A stretch of 64,000 bases of DNA from Carnegiea gigantea (lineage: Eukaryota; Streptophyta; Magnoliopsida; Caryophyllales; Cactaceae). Numbering within the stretch: position 1 is the stretch's first letter; each line of letters opens with the position of its first letter. The stretch spans positions 682,001 to 746,000 of the forward strand of contig JAKOGI010000002.1 of assembly GCA_029747015.1 (NCBI GenBank), in the 5' to 3' direction. The notes beneath the pieces are model-generated. The model was not told the DNA's origin. It worked only from the letters and a program-made list of their open reading frames with translations, and made no database searches. Both the position numbers and the translations under genes were made by a program. Below, piece by piece: positions 22,816-36,240 of the stretch.

Positions 22816-24193
22816 CCTCACCCATTCTCTCTCTCTTCTTTTTCACATCGCGAGTAAACCGCTGCGTTTGCTTTTAGTTTTTTGAGATTTTCTCTCATTG
22901 TTTCTCAATATGGAAAACATTAATTGTGTTATTTTTTTGAAGATATCTGTTAAAAATATAAAAAATATTAAAAATTATTTGATTTAATTTTAAAATTGGA
23001 ATCAAATAAAAAATTACAAATAAAATTAAAATGTGATTCCTAATATCACGTATCTAATTCAACTTAATTATTTGTAAATAAATATATGAATATTTATCAA
23101 TTACACCCCAAGTTATTCCCAATTAAGTAATCACCTGTGCGATGATTGCGGTTGACTAGTAACTAGTAAGGGGACATCACGCATGGAATTGGAAGTCGCA
23201 ATCCTACTGCTGTGCATATAAAGTTTTCGATCAATGCAATCTTTTACTATTTACTATCGATTACTATTTCACTTTTTTGTATTCTTAGGGGGTGCTTCAA
23301 TTCTTAGCTTGCGAAGAACAACTTTTCCTCCATCGTGATGTATAAATCAGTCCCAACTCACAAGATCCACCGCAGGTGAAACTAAAGTCAATTATTCAGA
23401 TTTTTGATATTAACACCAGGGGTTATTGAACAAATTAATATTCGTCAAATTATTAAAAACTTATAGATATGTTAGGACCCAAAAAAATAGGAACTTAAAT
23501 ATATATATTCAGCTACCACGTACATTTCAGGTAGCCTGCTGAACCTTTGTATATAACTCATAGAGTCTAAATCCTTTGATGCTAAATAGCGAGATTCATC
23601 TCTTAGCAGTTAGTACTTGCTATGGCTCTAGTGACATGGGTCAAATTATACGTACGGATTAGAGATAAGGATAAAGTGTGTTAATTAAAGATTGGGCTTT
23701 TAATTAATTTTGTTTTCCTCAGATGTATAGTATATGATACAGGAAGAGATGGGAAGAGACTAATTAAGGGGAGGGGAAAAACAGGCTGTAAAATTGATAT
23801 ACAGCAATTAAATAGGAGCAAAAAATGCGGCTTAAACACTTGATTTCATTGCGATCGAGTGGCCATGGGCCAATATTTAATTTTTCCAAAGCGATCGTAC
23901 AAGCAGAAGCAGGGTAAGTATTCTTCCCTCCGAACGCCTATTCTCCCCCAACCAATGAAGGAGTCTTACAATTTTTGACCTCCCCAATGGCTGGTTTATT
24001 GCCTCTAGTTTTGCATCAATAATAATTATAATTATTTAGCAAAACCCAATAAGAAACAAGGACCTCACATATATATAAAAAGACTGGCTTTTATATTTTT
24101 TTTCCTTATTTTTTTCTCTCTTTAGTCCCAGTTCCCAAATGCATGCCTATTTTCAGTAGAACTTCACCCTGGAATTCTACCTTCTCTCTCCCA

Positions 24194-27100
24194 TCAAACT
24201 GTGTAATGTTGTTGGATCGTCTCGATGTCGAGCCCCTTGAGCTTCACCACTGACTCCACATGCCCTTTAAGTGTATGAAGCTCCCTTAACCTGATAATTA
24301 TGATTAAGAAATGACAAATATGAGAACCTCTTACTTTTTCTTCTTTTTTTTTTTTTTCCCCTGAACTGGTTTTTTTTTTTTTGGGGGGGGGGGTATTTTT
24401 CAACCCCACAGTTGATTTACCCCTGTAAAAAAAAGCCTGGTTTTTCAAGAGGAAGCTAAATGACCCTCCACTGGTTTCTGCATGAGTGACCTGATGACAG
24501 AAAGGTAAAGGAGGATCATTTTTCTTCCTCTTACAAAACATAACTTTTTTTTTAAGGGTAATGATCCACCCAACCAAACAAGAGGTGTTCTACACTTGTG
24601 TTTCAGGGTGTCTTACCTTGCGATCTCAGCACGTCTCTTGGCCTGCTCAGCAATTTCAGACAATTCCCGGTAACTGTTTTTGTCGGCAAATAGGTCTGTG
24701 GATTCTGGGGGCTGAAGGCCGTGAAGTGTTCGTTGAGCAGCTGCCCATTGTGCCTCTCTCTCCCCTTTTCCATAATCCTTCTTGGTTGTGAATGCAGTCT
24801 GAACAACATTACCAGTTTCATAATGCCAGAAAATTTTCACGCTCTGAATGTATAATGAGTTAGTTACTGTTTTTATTGAAATCAGAAAACATTACCTTCT
24901 TCTCCAGAAGGTTGTCCCACGCCTTGCCACTCAAAGTATACCTAATAATGAACTTGAGAAAATCCAAGGGGATATAGAACACAATACTGTAAAGCCAGAT
25001 GACTCCAGCCCATCCCCATCCAATGCCTTTGACGTGGGCAAACTTCCAGTCCGCATATACGGCGATCAATGTGGCAATCTGGCCAACCCAGGGCAAAAAA
25101 GGAGATTAATCAATTATGGGTTGCAGCAATGAATGCTTGTTTTATATAGATATGGAAAATTCATAAGGTTCAGCTAACGCACCAGTTGGGCTATGAAGAA
25201 GGCAACCACAAGCATCAAACCGGGGCGCTCAATGAAGGAAAAACTCCTTGAGCGAGTGACGAAGATCAATGCTTGGCTTACAATACTCACTTGGAGGTAT
25301 AGAGCAGCCATTAGCTCACCTTGATTGTTCCGGATTGATCTTACACCAAATTTCTCCTGCGATCAAGTTATGAGGTGTCAATTGTGCACAGGTCAGTTTC
25401 ACTCGGTCTAGTAATTATCATTCAAAATGCAATCAGAGAAATTCCTTACAGAAAAGAAATCAGAGTCATGAATAGCCCAGAAGAAGATGACAGTCATGAG
25501 AGCCAAGTAAGTTCCAAGGACAACGCCAGTGGCAAAGATCTCCTTGAGCTTCCAAGAGTCAGGGGTAGGAGATGGCTTGACTCTGTCTTTGGAAATGGTC
25601 ATGATGGTTCCATCATTGAGTACGGCGATAATAAGAACCATGAAGGGCGCAAAATCAAACTTCCATATGAGGGCGATCAGCATGAAACCTAGCACAATTC
25701 GGATAGTGATGGAGACTGCATAGATAGTGTAGTTCTTCATCCTCTGAAAAATGGCTCTGCTAGTCAACACTGCACTAATAATCACACTTAGCCCTGGCTC
25801 TGTGAGGACAATGTCAGATGCACTTCTGGCTGCATCAGTTGCATCATCCACAGCAATACCAATATCGGCCCTTTTCAAAGCCGGTGCATCATTCACACCA
25901 TCTCCTGTCATCCCACAAATGTGCTTCCTCTCTTGCAATTTTCTCACAATCTCATACTTGTGCTCTGAATACATATACAAGTGTTAACATTGAACCAGAC
26001 AGTTTGGTACTTTACAGAGGGAATGGCATAACAATACAATTTAATGAAGTTCAAGCTCAATAGAACAGATACCAGGGAAAACTCCGGCAAAACCATCAGC
26101 CTTCTCAATAAGCTCCTCAACAGGGATGGCAGCAATACTCTCATCCTTATGCTGACCAAGCAGGGAGGATGAAGGGTACATGTTGGTTCCCATGCCAAGC
26201 CTGCGGCCTGTCTCCTTAGCAATGGCCAACTGGTCACCTGTGATCATCTTGACATTGACACCAAGGCTCAGTGCACGCCTGATGGTTTCTGCACTGTCGT
26301 GCCTAGGAGGATCAAAAAGAGGCAATAAAGCAACAAATTGCCATGGTCCTCCTTTGCTGTCCTTGGTCTTCTCAGGTATTGTCTGTTATTGAAAAATAAA
26401 ACAAGCAAGAATTAGAAAATTAATTAAGTGCAGTTCTATGTATAAGACAGCTTACATGTTCAAATCTAGATCGTGTACCTGTTGAGCTACAGCAAGGGAT
26501 CTAAGACCACGATCAGCAAACTTGTCAATTACAGCATGAGCTTTGTTTTTTGCTTCACCAGCAAGGTTGCAGAGTTCAATTATCTGTGACAAGTTTGGAA
26601 TGTTAGAATTAAAACTTCAAGTCCTGAACTCCTGATCTCAGGAAGAAAGGGTAACTTTTGACATTGTTGATCAAGTTGTTTTATAACCTGCTCAGGAGCA
26701 CCCTTGCTGATTCGATGCCAGTTGCCTTCGGCATCATAGTATGTTATGGCTGTACGCTTTTCAACCGGGTTGAAGGGAAGGAAGTGCACCTCAGTGATCC
26801 CTGCTCTTGCCTGCAGATAAGCCAGATCTAGTGTCAAGTTCTTGGAATGACCTCTTGAACTTTCGGCGACATTAAGCTCAAATGAGACCTCCTTAGAAAT
26901 CAACTTCTATTTTGTTGGATTTCTTCCAAGACCAAACCATTTTTTGCTTTAGTCTTATGATGAGATGATCTCACCCATGTATAGTTTTTATTTTTTATTT
27001 TTTTGAAGAAAAGCTTAGTAGGTTTGTTCGAACAGAGAACTGACCTCCTTAGGATCGGCCAACATTCCAACAATGCAAGCATCAATAGCATCTTGATTTT

Positions 27101-29482
27101 CTACACGGGAAGCCCTAGCAGCTAGCAGAACTGCAGTATCCTTGTCTACATCAGGGGTAAACATCTGCCACAAGCAAACGTGCTCTATGCATTAGAATGG
27201 ATTATTTTACCAATTAGTTACCCAATTCAATCGTACAAGGAATATTCCCAACCTCAATCATAGTCTTGTCAACTGTTAATTTGTTCAAAGTGAGAGTCCC
27301 GGTCTTGTCACTGCAGAGCACATCCATGCCGGCCATCTCTTCAATAGCTGTCATCCTCTTGGTTATAGCACCCTGTTGGGACAAGCGATGCGATCCAATA
27401 GCCATTGTCACGGACAACACTGTTGGCATGGCAATTGGAATTCCGCCAATGAGCAAGACCAGTAGATTGTCAATGCCATCTCTGTACTTCCTGTGCTGAA
27501 TAGGATACATCACTATCAACTCAACTAGGATCCCAGCAGCGATTGTGATGATGCAGAAGTTTCCTATGGCCGTTAAGACCTGTATAAATTAGAACCCAAG
27601 TGCTTGTTAGCCCATCTCAATCTCATAATTCTACCAGAAGCAAAGTGTCATACAATTGGGGACTAGGGACTTCATCATGATCTCATCATGTAATTTAACT
27701 ACCATAGAACATTTTGATGCAAAAATACTTCGAAAGCCACCAAAATGTTGTACCTTCTGGAAGTGGCCAACTTGGTTGGTGCTGTCAACCAGGTGAGCAG
27801 CCTTGCCGAAGAATGTGTGAACTCCAGTGGCTATGACAACAGCCTCAATCTCACCTTGCTTGCAGGTGGAGCCTGAGAAAACTTCATCACCTGGGCCCTT
27901 GTTCACAGGCAAAGACTCACCAGTAAGGGCAGCCTGATCAATCTTGAGTGGGTCCCCCTCTAAGAGACGAGCGTCTGCAGGGATAATGTCTCCAAGCTTG
28001 ATGCTGATCACATCTCCTGGCACTAGAATTTCAGCCTCTTGTTCTGTCCATTTCCCATCTCTCAAGACCTACAATTTTTACAAAACGAAACATAAATGTA
28101 GGAGTACTTAGTCACAGAGTCTTGTAACAAGAACAACAACAAACACCGATTTTGGAAACCCATCGAACAAAGATCTTGTGGATCCCTTACATATGTATGT
28201 AACCATACCCCTGACAAACTGAGGGGTTGTTTCCGAAGAGAAAAGAAAAATGGCAAAGAAGCTTCAAACAAGGTTAAAACATTTTGAAAACAATCAGACA
28301 TTGTAGCTAAAAGAGCAGTAACGTACAAGAAATAGTCAAAGATAGATGTGGTAGTGACAGAAGAAATACCTTGGTCTTAGGAGCGAGACCTGCCATCAAT
28401 GCTGCAGCCGCATTGCCTGCATTGTTCTCTTCTATGAAACTGATAGTAGAGTTTATGATCAACAATGTGATGATACCAACAAAATCTGGCCAATCTGGGG
28501 GCCGTCCCTGCAATATGATGATGATATTAACAACTTGGACAATGTTTTTAGAGATCTAAAACAACAATCAAAAGAGGAAAGATGTATTACATCTCCATTA
28601 GCAAGAGCAATGGCCATGATTGCTGCAAGCTCCATGACCCATGATAGAGGATTCCACATAAACCCCAGGAATTTAAGAAGCTTGTTTTCCTATTGCACGA
28701 TTTTATCACAAGAGAAACATCAACATTTTCGTCGATAAATTCGTTAAAATGTTTGAAAAAGAAACCAACTCAAAAAGAAATTGGAATTGGTAGTTCTTGC
28801 CTTCTTCTCCTCTAGCTTGTTAGGGCCAAATATTTGAAGCCTTTGTTGCCCTTCCTCTGACGTCAACCCCTGTCTTGAACATTTTAGTTGCTCGAACACT
28901 TCCTCCACCGGAATACTCTCCTGTTCATAGGCAGCATTGTCACAAAGAAACTCATAAGAACTTCACAATTCCATGAGTGGGTTGAGCCTGAATAACTCTC
29001 TTGATAAGTGACTCCTAAATATGCAATCTTCTCATCAACCAAATGCAATAACTTTCTTATTTTTATGATTGTAATAAAAAACTAGAATGAACTCCTTGGT
29101 CCAAATTTAGAATTCAGAATATAACGGCATGATCATAACAATTCTACAACCATTTCCGTACAACATTCACATGACGTCCAAATTTTCTCCCTTATGATCT
29201 AAGAGTTTTCACTTTGGGGGTAAAATGACATGATTACTCCTCTTTCACATTTCATAAAAACGTTCTTTATAAAGACTAGGGCATACAAATAATAATAACA
29301 CCACCCAATGATGACCCCAATATTGTGCGACGTAGCACATAGGGATACATACTATGCATGTTATTACAACTACCCGAAATCTCATTTTAGACAGGCAAAC
29401 ACAAGGGCAATTAATTAAATGGAATATTGAGTGATCTCACGAGGTCGATGTTCTCCTTCGCTATATCTTCTAAACTAGCCAT
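24194..29482 (-). CDS. Plasma-membrane H+-ATPase (P3A-type), AHA6/8/9-like
   Basis: Fifteen exons, listed 5' to 3': 29482-29441, 28920-28801, 28689-28591, 28507-28370, 28068-27754, 27579-27253, 27164-27045, 26810-26688, 26583-26479, 26382-26073, 25964-25450, 25356-25183, 25078-24896, 24798-24617, 24290-24194. Phases close at 949 aa. It pumps protons out of the cell using ATP. Visible landmarks: TGES actuator loop, phosphorylated Asp in CSDKTGT (D329), KGAPEQ nucleotide site, TGDGVND hinge, R655 and D684 of the transmembrane proton site, regulatory C-terminus and the terminal QQHYTV, whose penultimate Thr948 is the 14-3-3 and fusicoccin switch. Blocks such as [15 protein letters not shown] and IQQHYTV resemble the Arabidopsis AHA6/8/9 branch (pollen/anther) more than AHA1/2. 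Oddities: the intron after exon 2 begins GC, and residue 606 is Asp where AHA2 has Ala ([11 protein letters not shown]). Confidence 0.97.
28690..28800 (-). other. GC-AG intron of the H+-ATPase gene
   Basis: On the coding strand exon 2 ends ...GAGAAGAAG and is followed by GCAAGAAC. The acceptor is GTGCAATAG. No GT donor nearby keeps LEEKK joined to [10 protein letters not shown], the strongly conserved junction. AAG|GCAAG is the known consensus of the rare GC-AG class processed by the major spliceosome. Confidence 0.85.
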
Positions 29483-32400
29483 GGCCTTACAAACGCCTTT
29501 ATTCCACTAATGCCCACAAACTGTTCGATGAAAATCCGAAACTAAATGAAGAAGACAAAGGGATGAGAAAACAAGGAAAGTTTAAATTGATAGTGAAAAT
29601 AAGAAGTGGGAAAATTTGCTAGTGGAATTTTGAGTTTGGATGGGGGGTTTTAAAGTGAGGTGGGAGCAATAACAAGAGGTTGAGGATGGTGAGGAGAGAG
29701 GAAATCAAGTTCAGCAATGTCGGAGCAGAAGTTGAAGGGTGTCCTCACATGGCTAACAAACTCGCTACCAGTGAGAGAAAAGCCAGTGAGAAACAAGGCA
29801 AAATGAATATTTGCCATACAAAAGAAGAGACTTCTGCGGAGGGAGTTAAAACAGTTATTCTCATTTTTGCTGTCTTGACATTTGTCACCAACGGCCTTTT
29901 GCAATGATCTCTGCAAGGTCAGGGCCAATTTGGATTTTGTTGGAATGATTTTGTTTCCAAGTTGTATGAAACTAACAATAACCACTTTAGACAAATCTTA
30001 GCACTATGAAATTGTGACGATCTTCTCGTGAATAAGTTTAGGTAATTTTGCATTTTTTCGGTTAATAGAGACAGTCATTATTCGTATTATAGTGATTTGA
30101 AATTCAATCTTCATCCAATATCTTAGATTATATCAATTAATTATAATTTTCATACGAAGGAGGACTAATATTTCCATTAAAAGTTAAAACTCTTATAGCT
30201 TAAGATACATGCTTCAATTAATGCTGAACCCACAATTCTCATAAAAATCAATCAAAATAGATTATCAACAAAAAGTGTCGATGACAGTCCCACTTACGCA
30301 CAGGGATGTTAAAGTTTTATTGAAAGAGGGAAGATATTCTTGGGTTGTTATGTTGTTAACAATCGGAAAAATGAATATGAACATGTTAGGCATGGATAAA
30401 GAATAAGTACTAGGAATAATTATTATAAATATTTTTGGTCTTGAATCTTTCATTTCACAAGAATCGAGTTACTGTTTGGTCAATAAGAGGTAAAATTCTC
30501 CCATCATAAATTTTCTCCATTTACAAAACTCGAACACGAAACGTAGATTTAAGAAAATAAGTGGCAAACTACTTAAACCAACCTAAAGGAAATAAGTATC
30601 AAACAACTCACTTATGTTTATAAGAGTATTTCTTTATTTAATTGGAGATGGCTAAGCTAGGTTGTAGCAACTGGATTCTTTCAAGATTAATTCTAGATCA
30701 TCAGCCCTGCAAGAAAATAAACATAAACATGGGCTTAACTGAGCTCCCTTTGATGCCAACCATTGGGTGATTGGTTCCTTCACAATCATGCTTTATTGGG
30801 CTTTTTTCCGTTGCGAGGAGAAGATTGAACTCATTGACTTTATTAGACTTGTAAATCAAGAACTGACCCCAGTAATGTTTTTGGGGGCGGCGGTAGACTT
30901 GTATCGGATCACCCCAATTTTCCAGCAAAAGTAGAAAGCCATGGGCCTTGATATGGTATGTGAGTTGGCTTGACTGTTATTTTTTTACGATGAAATTAAT
31001 TCAAATAGAATGCCTTAAGAGCTATTATTGGATATTGCATTCAAATTATTAATTTCTGTCCATATTGTCCTTACACGTCCCTTTAAACGGCCCATTTTTT
31101 AAAGAAATTCTAGTTAAACCATTCTTTTGGTGACGAAAAATTGAGACAAATTATAAGCGTCTCAAGAAGACTTGTGAGATGGTTTATTTAAAATTAACTC
31201 TGAAGTTAATGGTTCAAACTATGTTCCAATTCACTCTATCAACAGCTTCTAATTCTACTACTAGCTTTACCTCTGGTGCTCGGGTCGCTTTTGTAATTTC
31301 CGACATAGTTTCTCGTTGACGGATTTCGATCCTTTCACCTCAAAGATAGAAAAATCGTACTTCATTGAGATTTACTAGTTCAAAGTGACTATGTAACAAC
31401 AAACGAACGAGTGGTAAGTATGTGTAAAAGGGTGATAATAGTGATAAGTTATACAGTCGAATACTTAAATCAAAAGTCAAGCTCAAATCGTACGTTACAT
31501 TCAATAATTTTATCGTAGACACTTGATTAGATCATAATTCACACAGTGATTTAATTTGTGCCTTTCGTTACAGCAATAAAAATAAAAAATGCCCAAAAAT
31601 AAAGGCATGAATGTTTTTCCCTTGCCCTCAGTTCCAAAGCAAAAAGAGATCATGCTCTTTTGAAAAGCAAGGCCGAATTTGAACCTTCTAACATTATCCC
31701 TCAACCTTTCACACACTTTTAGGATCCACAGTAGGGGAAGAAAATTTCTCTTGTCAAAAGGAGCTAAAATTTTGTCCCTTACTAATGTTCTTGCATTCCT
31801 AAACAAATCATTTTGTTATAGCTTTTTTCCTGCACTTATTGAAAGTAACGCACCTAGTTGAAATTATTAAAGAGAATGCCTCATAGTATTTTTTTTGGCG
31901 ACAGGGCCCACCTTCAAAACATCTGTTCACATCGACTTATAGACTTCAGATATTCTTGCAGTGACCGATTCACAAGTTTTATCTAATGATATTTTTAATT
32001 TTGGATGGACTCCTCCATCTTAAAAAGAATGCGTCATTTGATTTTTTACATGTTTTAAGAAATGCTAATGACTAACTTATTTTAGAGATGAAATATACTG
32101 ATTTAAGTTTTATAAGCACCTTAGAAACACTTTAACAATTTTTTCTTTTGTAATTTTTTTGAAAATTTTTTACTAATACCGTTCATAATGTTCAAGTAGA
32201 ACAAATATATGCACCCTTAACATTTTAAAAGTTTCGATTAACGATGTGTAAACAAGTCTAACAAGTATTTTTCTAATTCTTATTACAAGTCCTTATTTTT
32301 TTTTTCATTGGCAAGTCCGCAATTCATGTACTTCAACAAAATATATGTAAATGTGTAGATAATATTTTTAAAACTGACTGCAACACTAAGGATAGACTTA

Positions 32401-32582
32401 TTACTAACCAAATAGATTTATTTAAATTACAATAATGACAATGATATTTGATAGATAAGAATACCAATTAATTATCCTAGATTGCAGAAAGACCTAATGA
32501 GATATTTTGATTGTGATTTGCTAATTAAGATCCAGAAATGATAATCATATTAGAGGGTAATTAATGTAACTAATTATTAATT
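29483..32582. other. Intergenic: H+-ATPase promoter and ERF 3' flank
   Basis: The first few hundred bases are the H+-ATPase leader and promoter on the minus strand; no upstream ATG is seen within about 80 bases of the start. Beyond that it is AT-rich without repeats I can name. A 75-codon minus-strand frame at 30701-30928 has protein-like composition, but no family was recognised. Confidence 0.55.
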
Positions 32583-33225
32583 TTATTTATTGCAAAGCTC
32601 AAAATGTCCATAATCAAGTAACTCCTCTATCATTTCCTCAATATGTACATGATCATCCTCAAGTAACAATGGAGGGCTCTCATCCTCCCTTTTCCGCCTG
32701 ATCATTAACTCCGGCGAAGTTTCCGGCGTATCGGGCGCCATCGGTTCGTTGTCAATGACGATTTTGCCCCTAGGACTGGGGTCCATTGAGGGTGTTTGTT
32801 TAAGGGCATTCTTGGCCATTACAGCATTAGCATGGTTCCTGTTTTTTAGTTGAAGAGTTGCTTGGAGTTGGCATTTGTGTAATTTTGCCGCCAGATTTGA
32901 GGAGAGAAGTTTGGAAGGAGAAGAAGACGAGTGGGACCCAGTGTCGGGGAAGTTGGTCTTGGCTCTGGGCCCACACATTAGCCTTGCTGCTTCATCATAG
33001 GCTCTTGCTGCATCCTCTGCCGTTTCGAACGTCCCCAGCCAAATCCTCGTTTTCCTGTTCGAAACGTTTCTTTTATTTTTTAAGCATATTGTTCACAAAC
33101 TGTGAAAATTGAAGAAGCAGAGAGAAAGGGATGAAGAATTACAGTAAAGGGTGGCGAATTTCGGAGACCCAAGAGCCCCAATGTCGCTGTCGCACGCCTC
33201 TGTAACGCTGTTGTGGCCTCGCCAT
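32583..33225 (-). CDS. ERF003: AP2/ERF transcription factor, ERF003-like
   Basis: Two exons, 33225-33143 and 33054-32583 (GT-AG, phase 2), give 184 aa; Arabidopsis ERF003 is about the same size. The single AP2 domain spans residues 8-64 ([20 protein letters not shown], then [18 protein letters not shown], ending AKTNFP). The conserved intron falls inside the domain after HPLL, a hallmark of ERF group V, which includes the SHINE/WIN1 wax regulators. The [10 protein letters not shown] start, the [15 protein letters not shown] motif and the C-terminal [16 protein letters not shown] motif match ERF003 rather than SHN1. It binds DNA in the nucleus. SHN relatives control cuticle and wall genes; the role of ERF003 itself is less settled. 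The middle (residues 110-160) is acidic and low in conservation. Confidence 0.92.
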
Positions 33226-34296
33226 CGAAACGTTTCTTCGTTCTTTGTTTACCCCAGAATGAGCACCATTTGTTCGACGAAATGCCTCAACGAAGAATAA
33301 GCAGAGGAACGATTAATGAGGACAGAGAGAGTGTGTGTGTGTGTTTTGGAGTGGGAGGGAGTGGAGCGGGGGAAGGGGGTTTTGTAGGCATTTCTTTGCA
33401 ACCCTTCTAATCAATACAAGTGGGGCCATCAAAGGTTTCATCTTTCTCTCTCTACTTTCATGCATGATAATAGTTGATGATCATCCTTTATTATGCAGGT
33501 AATCATAATCAATACCAACTTTTGCAAATGGGGTTGTGTTCTTTTTTGTTAATTTTTGTGTTTTTTGGTTAATCTTTTATTACTAAATTAACCATTGAGT
33601 TGTTGGATCTTGGGCTAACAGTAGAACATGTAATGCCTCCCTTACTTGAAAAGACTATTATTTAGTCAAGGCGTGCAATTATTTGAATGTGCATATACAA
33701 CCTAAACAAAACAATAATTAAGATCATTTAATATAATAATTTCAGCCTGAACAAGCAAATATATGTTTGAGAACATTGTATCCAAGATACTCTACATATG
33801 CAACAAATGCCATGTCCTGAAAGTTCTGTTCAGGATCAGGATTTTGTAGTTCAATAAACATATATTTGAATAAATTCAATCAATAAAAGACAAAGTAGAG
33901 AAATGATATGTTTTTCTTTCGTAGCGCATCTTTGATTTAGAAAGATTTTCCTCATTAACAGAAGTAATTGAGCTAAACTCAATGAACATTTACTGGATGA
34001 GATTTTACACACTGCTAATTTCAGGACTTTTAGCTGCATGAAGTTTTCAATTATATTATTAATTTCAGTATGTTTTTTTAAGTCTATATATTTATAATAT
34101 GCGCCCTACTATTTGGATCCTCTTTGAACTACACAAAAAAGATCCGAGATATTTTTCTTTGATTTCGATTCATCTGGCAGGGTGCACCTCGCATTTGCAA
34201 CAAGGAGATCTAAGCAAGATCTGTATACATGACATCACCAGAAGAGCCATGACTCATATTGAATTCTATATTGTATATGTGAATTATTCCCTCTAA

Positions 34297-34533
34297 GGGT
34301 CTGTTCTTTTCGTTGGTAAATAGGGGTTGGTAAATAGGTGAAGTGGGTTAAAATAGGTTGGAGTAGGTTGAGGTTGGTTGAAGTAGGTTGAAATTTTTTT
34401 ATGTGATGAATTGAACTTGGTCAAAATAGTGAAAGTGGATTGAAGTGGGTTAAAGTATGTTGAAATATGTTGAAATGGATTGAAGTGGGTCGAGATTGGC
34501 ATTTTAGAATTAACCAACGAAAAGAACAGGGCC
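34297..34533. mobile_element. MITE with 20-base terminal inverted repeats and internal 10-mer array
   Basis: The left end gggtctgttcttttcgttgg pairs with the right end ccaacgaaaagaacagggcc, 18 of 20 positions by eye. The interior consists of repeated GTTGAAGTAG/GTTGAAATGG units in one orientation up to about 34400 and again after a short AT spacer. No coding frame. The GGNCTGTTC ends suggest a hAT-like family. Confidence 0.65.
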
Positions 34534-36240
34534 TAAGAGAAGGAATAGCCAAGTCAGCCTAAAGATGAATTGATCAAAGCATATACATAGAATTTATACC
34601 TAAGTTTGTTTCTATTCTAAATATATACATCACTCATTTTCGAGAGCAGATTTACAATGAATCGGGACTTAATGCGACAAAACCACACATCAATAATAGA
34701 ATATAGGCAACTATGACTAACAAAATTTGTCTTGTTATTATGATATTAGCAAAATTAAAAATTATTTCTAATTAAAAAATACTAAGGTTAAAACATCTAA
34801 ACAAGAGTAGTAAATATGCAGTTTAGTTTTGGATAGCGTTAAATGTGGACAAGAGTAGATGGGTGAGATGACATCAAGGGGTTATTAGACTTACGAAACC
34901 CACCATATGCAACTTTAATACATGAAGACACGATGGATAACCATGCATTATCACCTGTGCTAGACCTCATAGAGCCCATATGCATATGCCTCTTCTCTCT
35001 CTCACACTCACACACACACTGACACACACGTATATTATCATGTTCTCCCCATGAATTTGCTCTTTTTTTGATCGCAGCTATTTTTGACTCAACATGCCAA
35101 ATGTTGCATGCATTTTGCTGGGATTGTGACATAATAATGTTGGATTGTTGGCAATTATATTGCACACATAAATATAAATAGTATATTTTATGTAGTTGGT
35201 CGATATTTCATTAGTTTTCTGACATATCTATTTTTCTTTTTTCTTTGAGAGTGTTCACTTTAAATTTGAACATTAGTCTTCTAAATTGCATGTGAGGCAA
35301 AAGTTAATACAAGGGCCCAGCTGTACCCTCTTCTTTTCTTATACTCGTAAAACAAACACAGGAAGAGAGACATACATATATATATAAGTCGATATAAGTG
35401 AGTTTCGAAATCAAATTTTTAATGACAACTAAAAATTTTACCAATTAAACTAACTTATCCTCCAAAAATATATTAAAATACGTCAAACTTTTTTAAAGGA
35501 AAAAAAAATAGTCTTCATTTAATCTACTCACGAATCCTACACATGGGAGATTAGGTCACTCCCACATGCATCTTTTTGTGCAGTTTTATAGAAAATCAGT
35601 AAATCATATATTAATTGTATAACTACTATTGAAACAAAAATATCTATCACTTGACAAAATGCATGTTCATTCAGCTTGGGATGACATGATATGTTGCATC
35701 ATATCACATGGAGCTGGCTGTTCCATTTTCAGTATCTAAACCCCCAAGGCATGAATGTAATTCATTAATGTCCCACTGCATCCCCCCCCCCCCCCCCAAA
35801 AAAAAAAAAAAGAGCTTATGTTTCGTGGGTTCCTTTTACTAGAGGAATTAAGATAAAAGAAATGAAAAACAAAGGGAGAAAAAAAAATAGTTCCAAGGGT
35901 CAAACCTAATTTCGTTGAGGTTTTCTTAGACTTTTTTTTAAAAAGAAATCAGAAGATCTTAAGATTCTTAATCATATATAGAGGTGGGAAGAGAACGATC
36001 AGTCTTCTAATGTTAACTACTCAATTTGATAAAGAATTAAGTCTACTGTCACATTTCAGTAAACTTTCCTATGGTCATATTGGCTGTGTATTTCATCAGC
36101 TCTTGTGTTTCTCACTTACCCTAAAAAAGATCATTGTATCAAACCCCCCCCCAACCCCCCCCCCAAAAAACCACCAAAAAAAAAAGAAAAACAAAAAGAA
36201 AAAGAAAATTGAAGGCATATACACTGCTAGGAATACTTTA

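Larger units (their letters stand above)
20201..24193. other. Intergenic, AT-rich and transposon-remnant-rich
   Basis: No gene is recognised. It contains the inverted-repeat elements annotated separately at 21610 and the related pair at 22114 and 22513. The remainder is very AT-rich (20900-21450, 22900-23100) with no coding signature. The part next to 24193 is the 3' UTR of the H+-ATPase. Confidence 0.6.
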
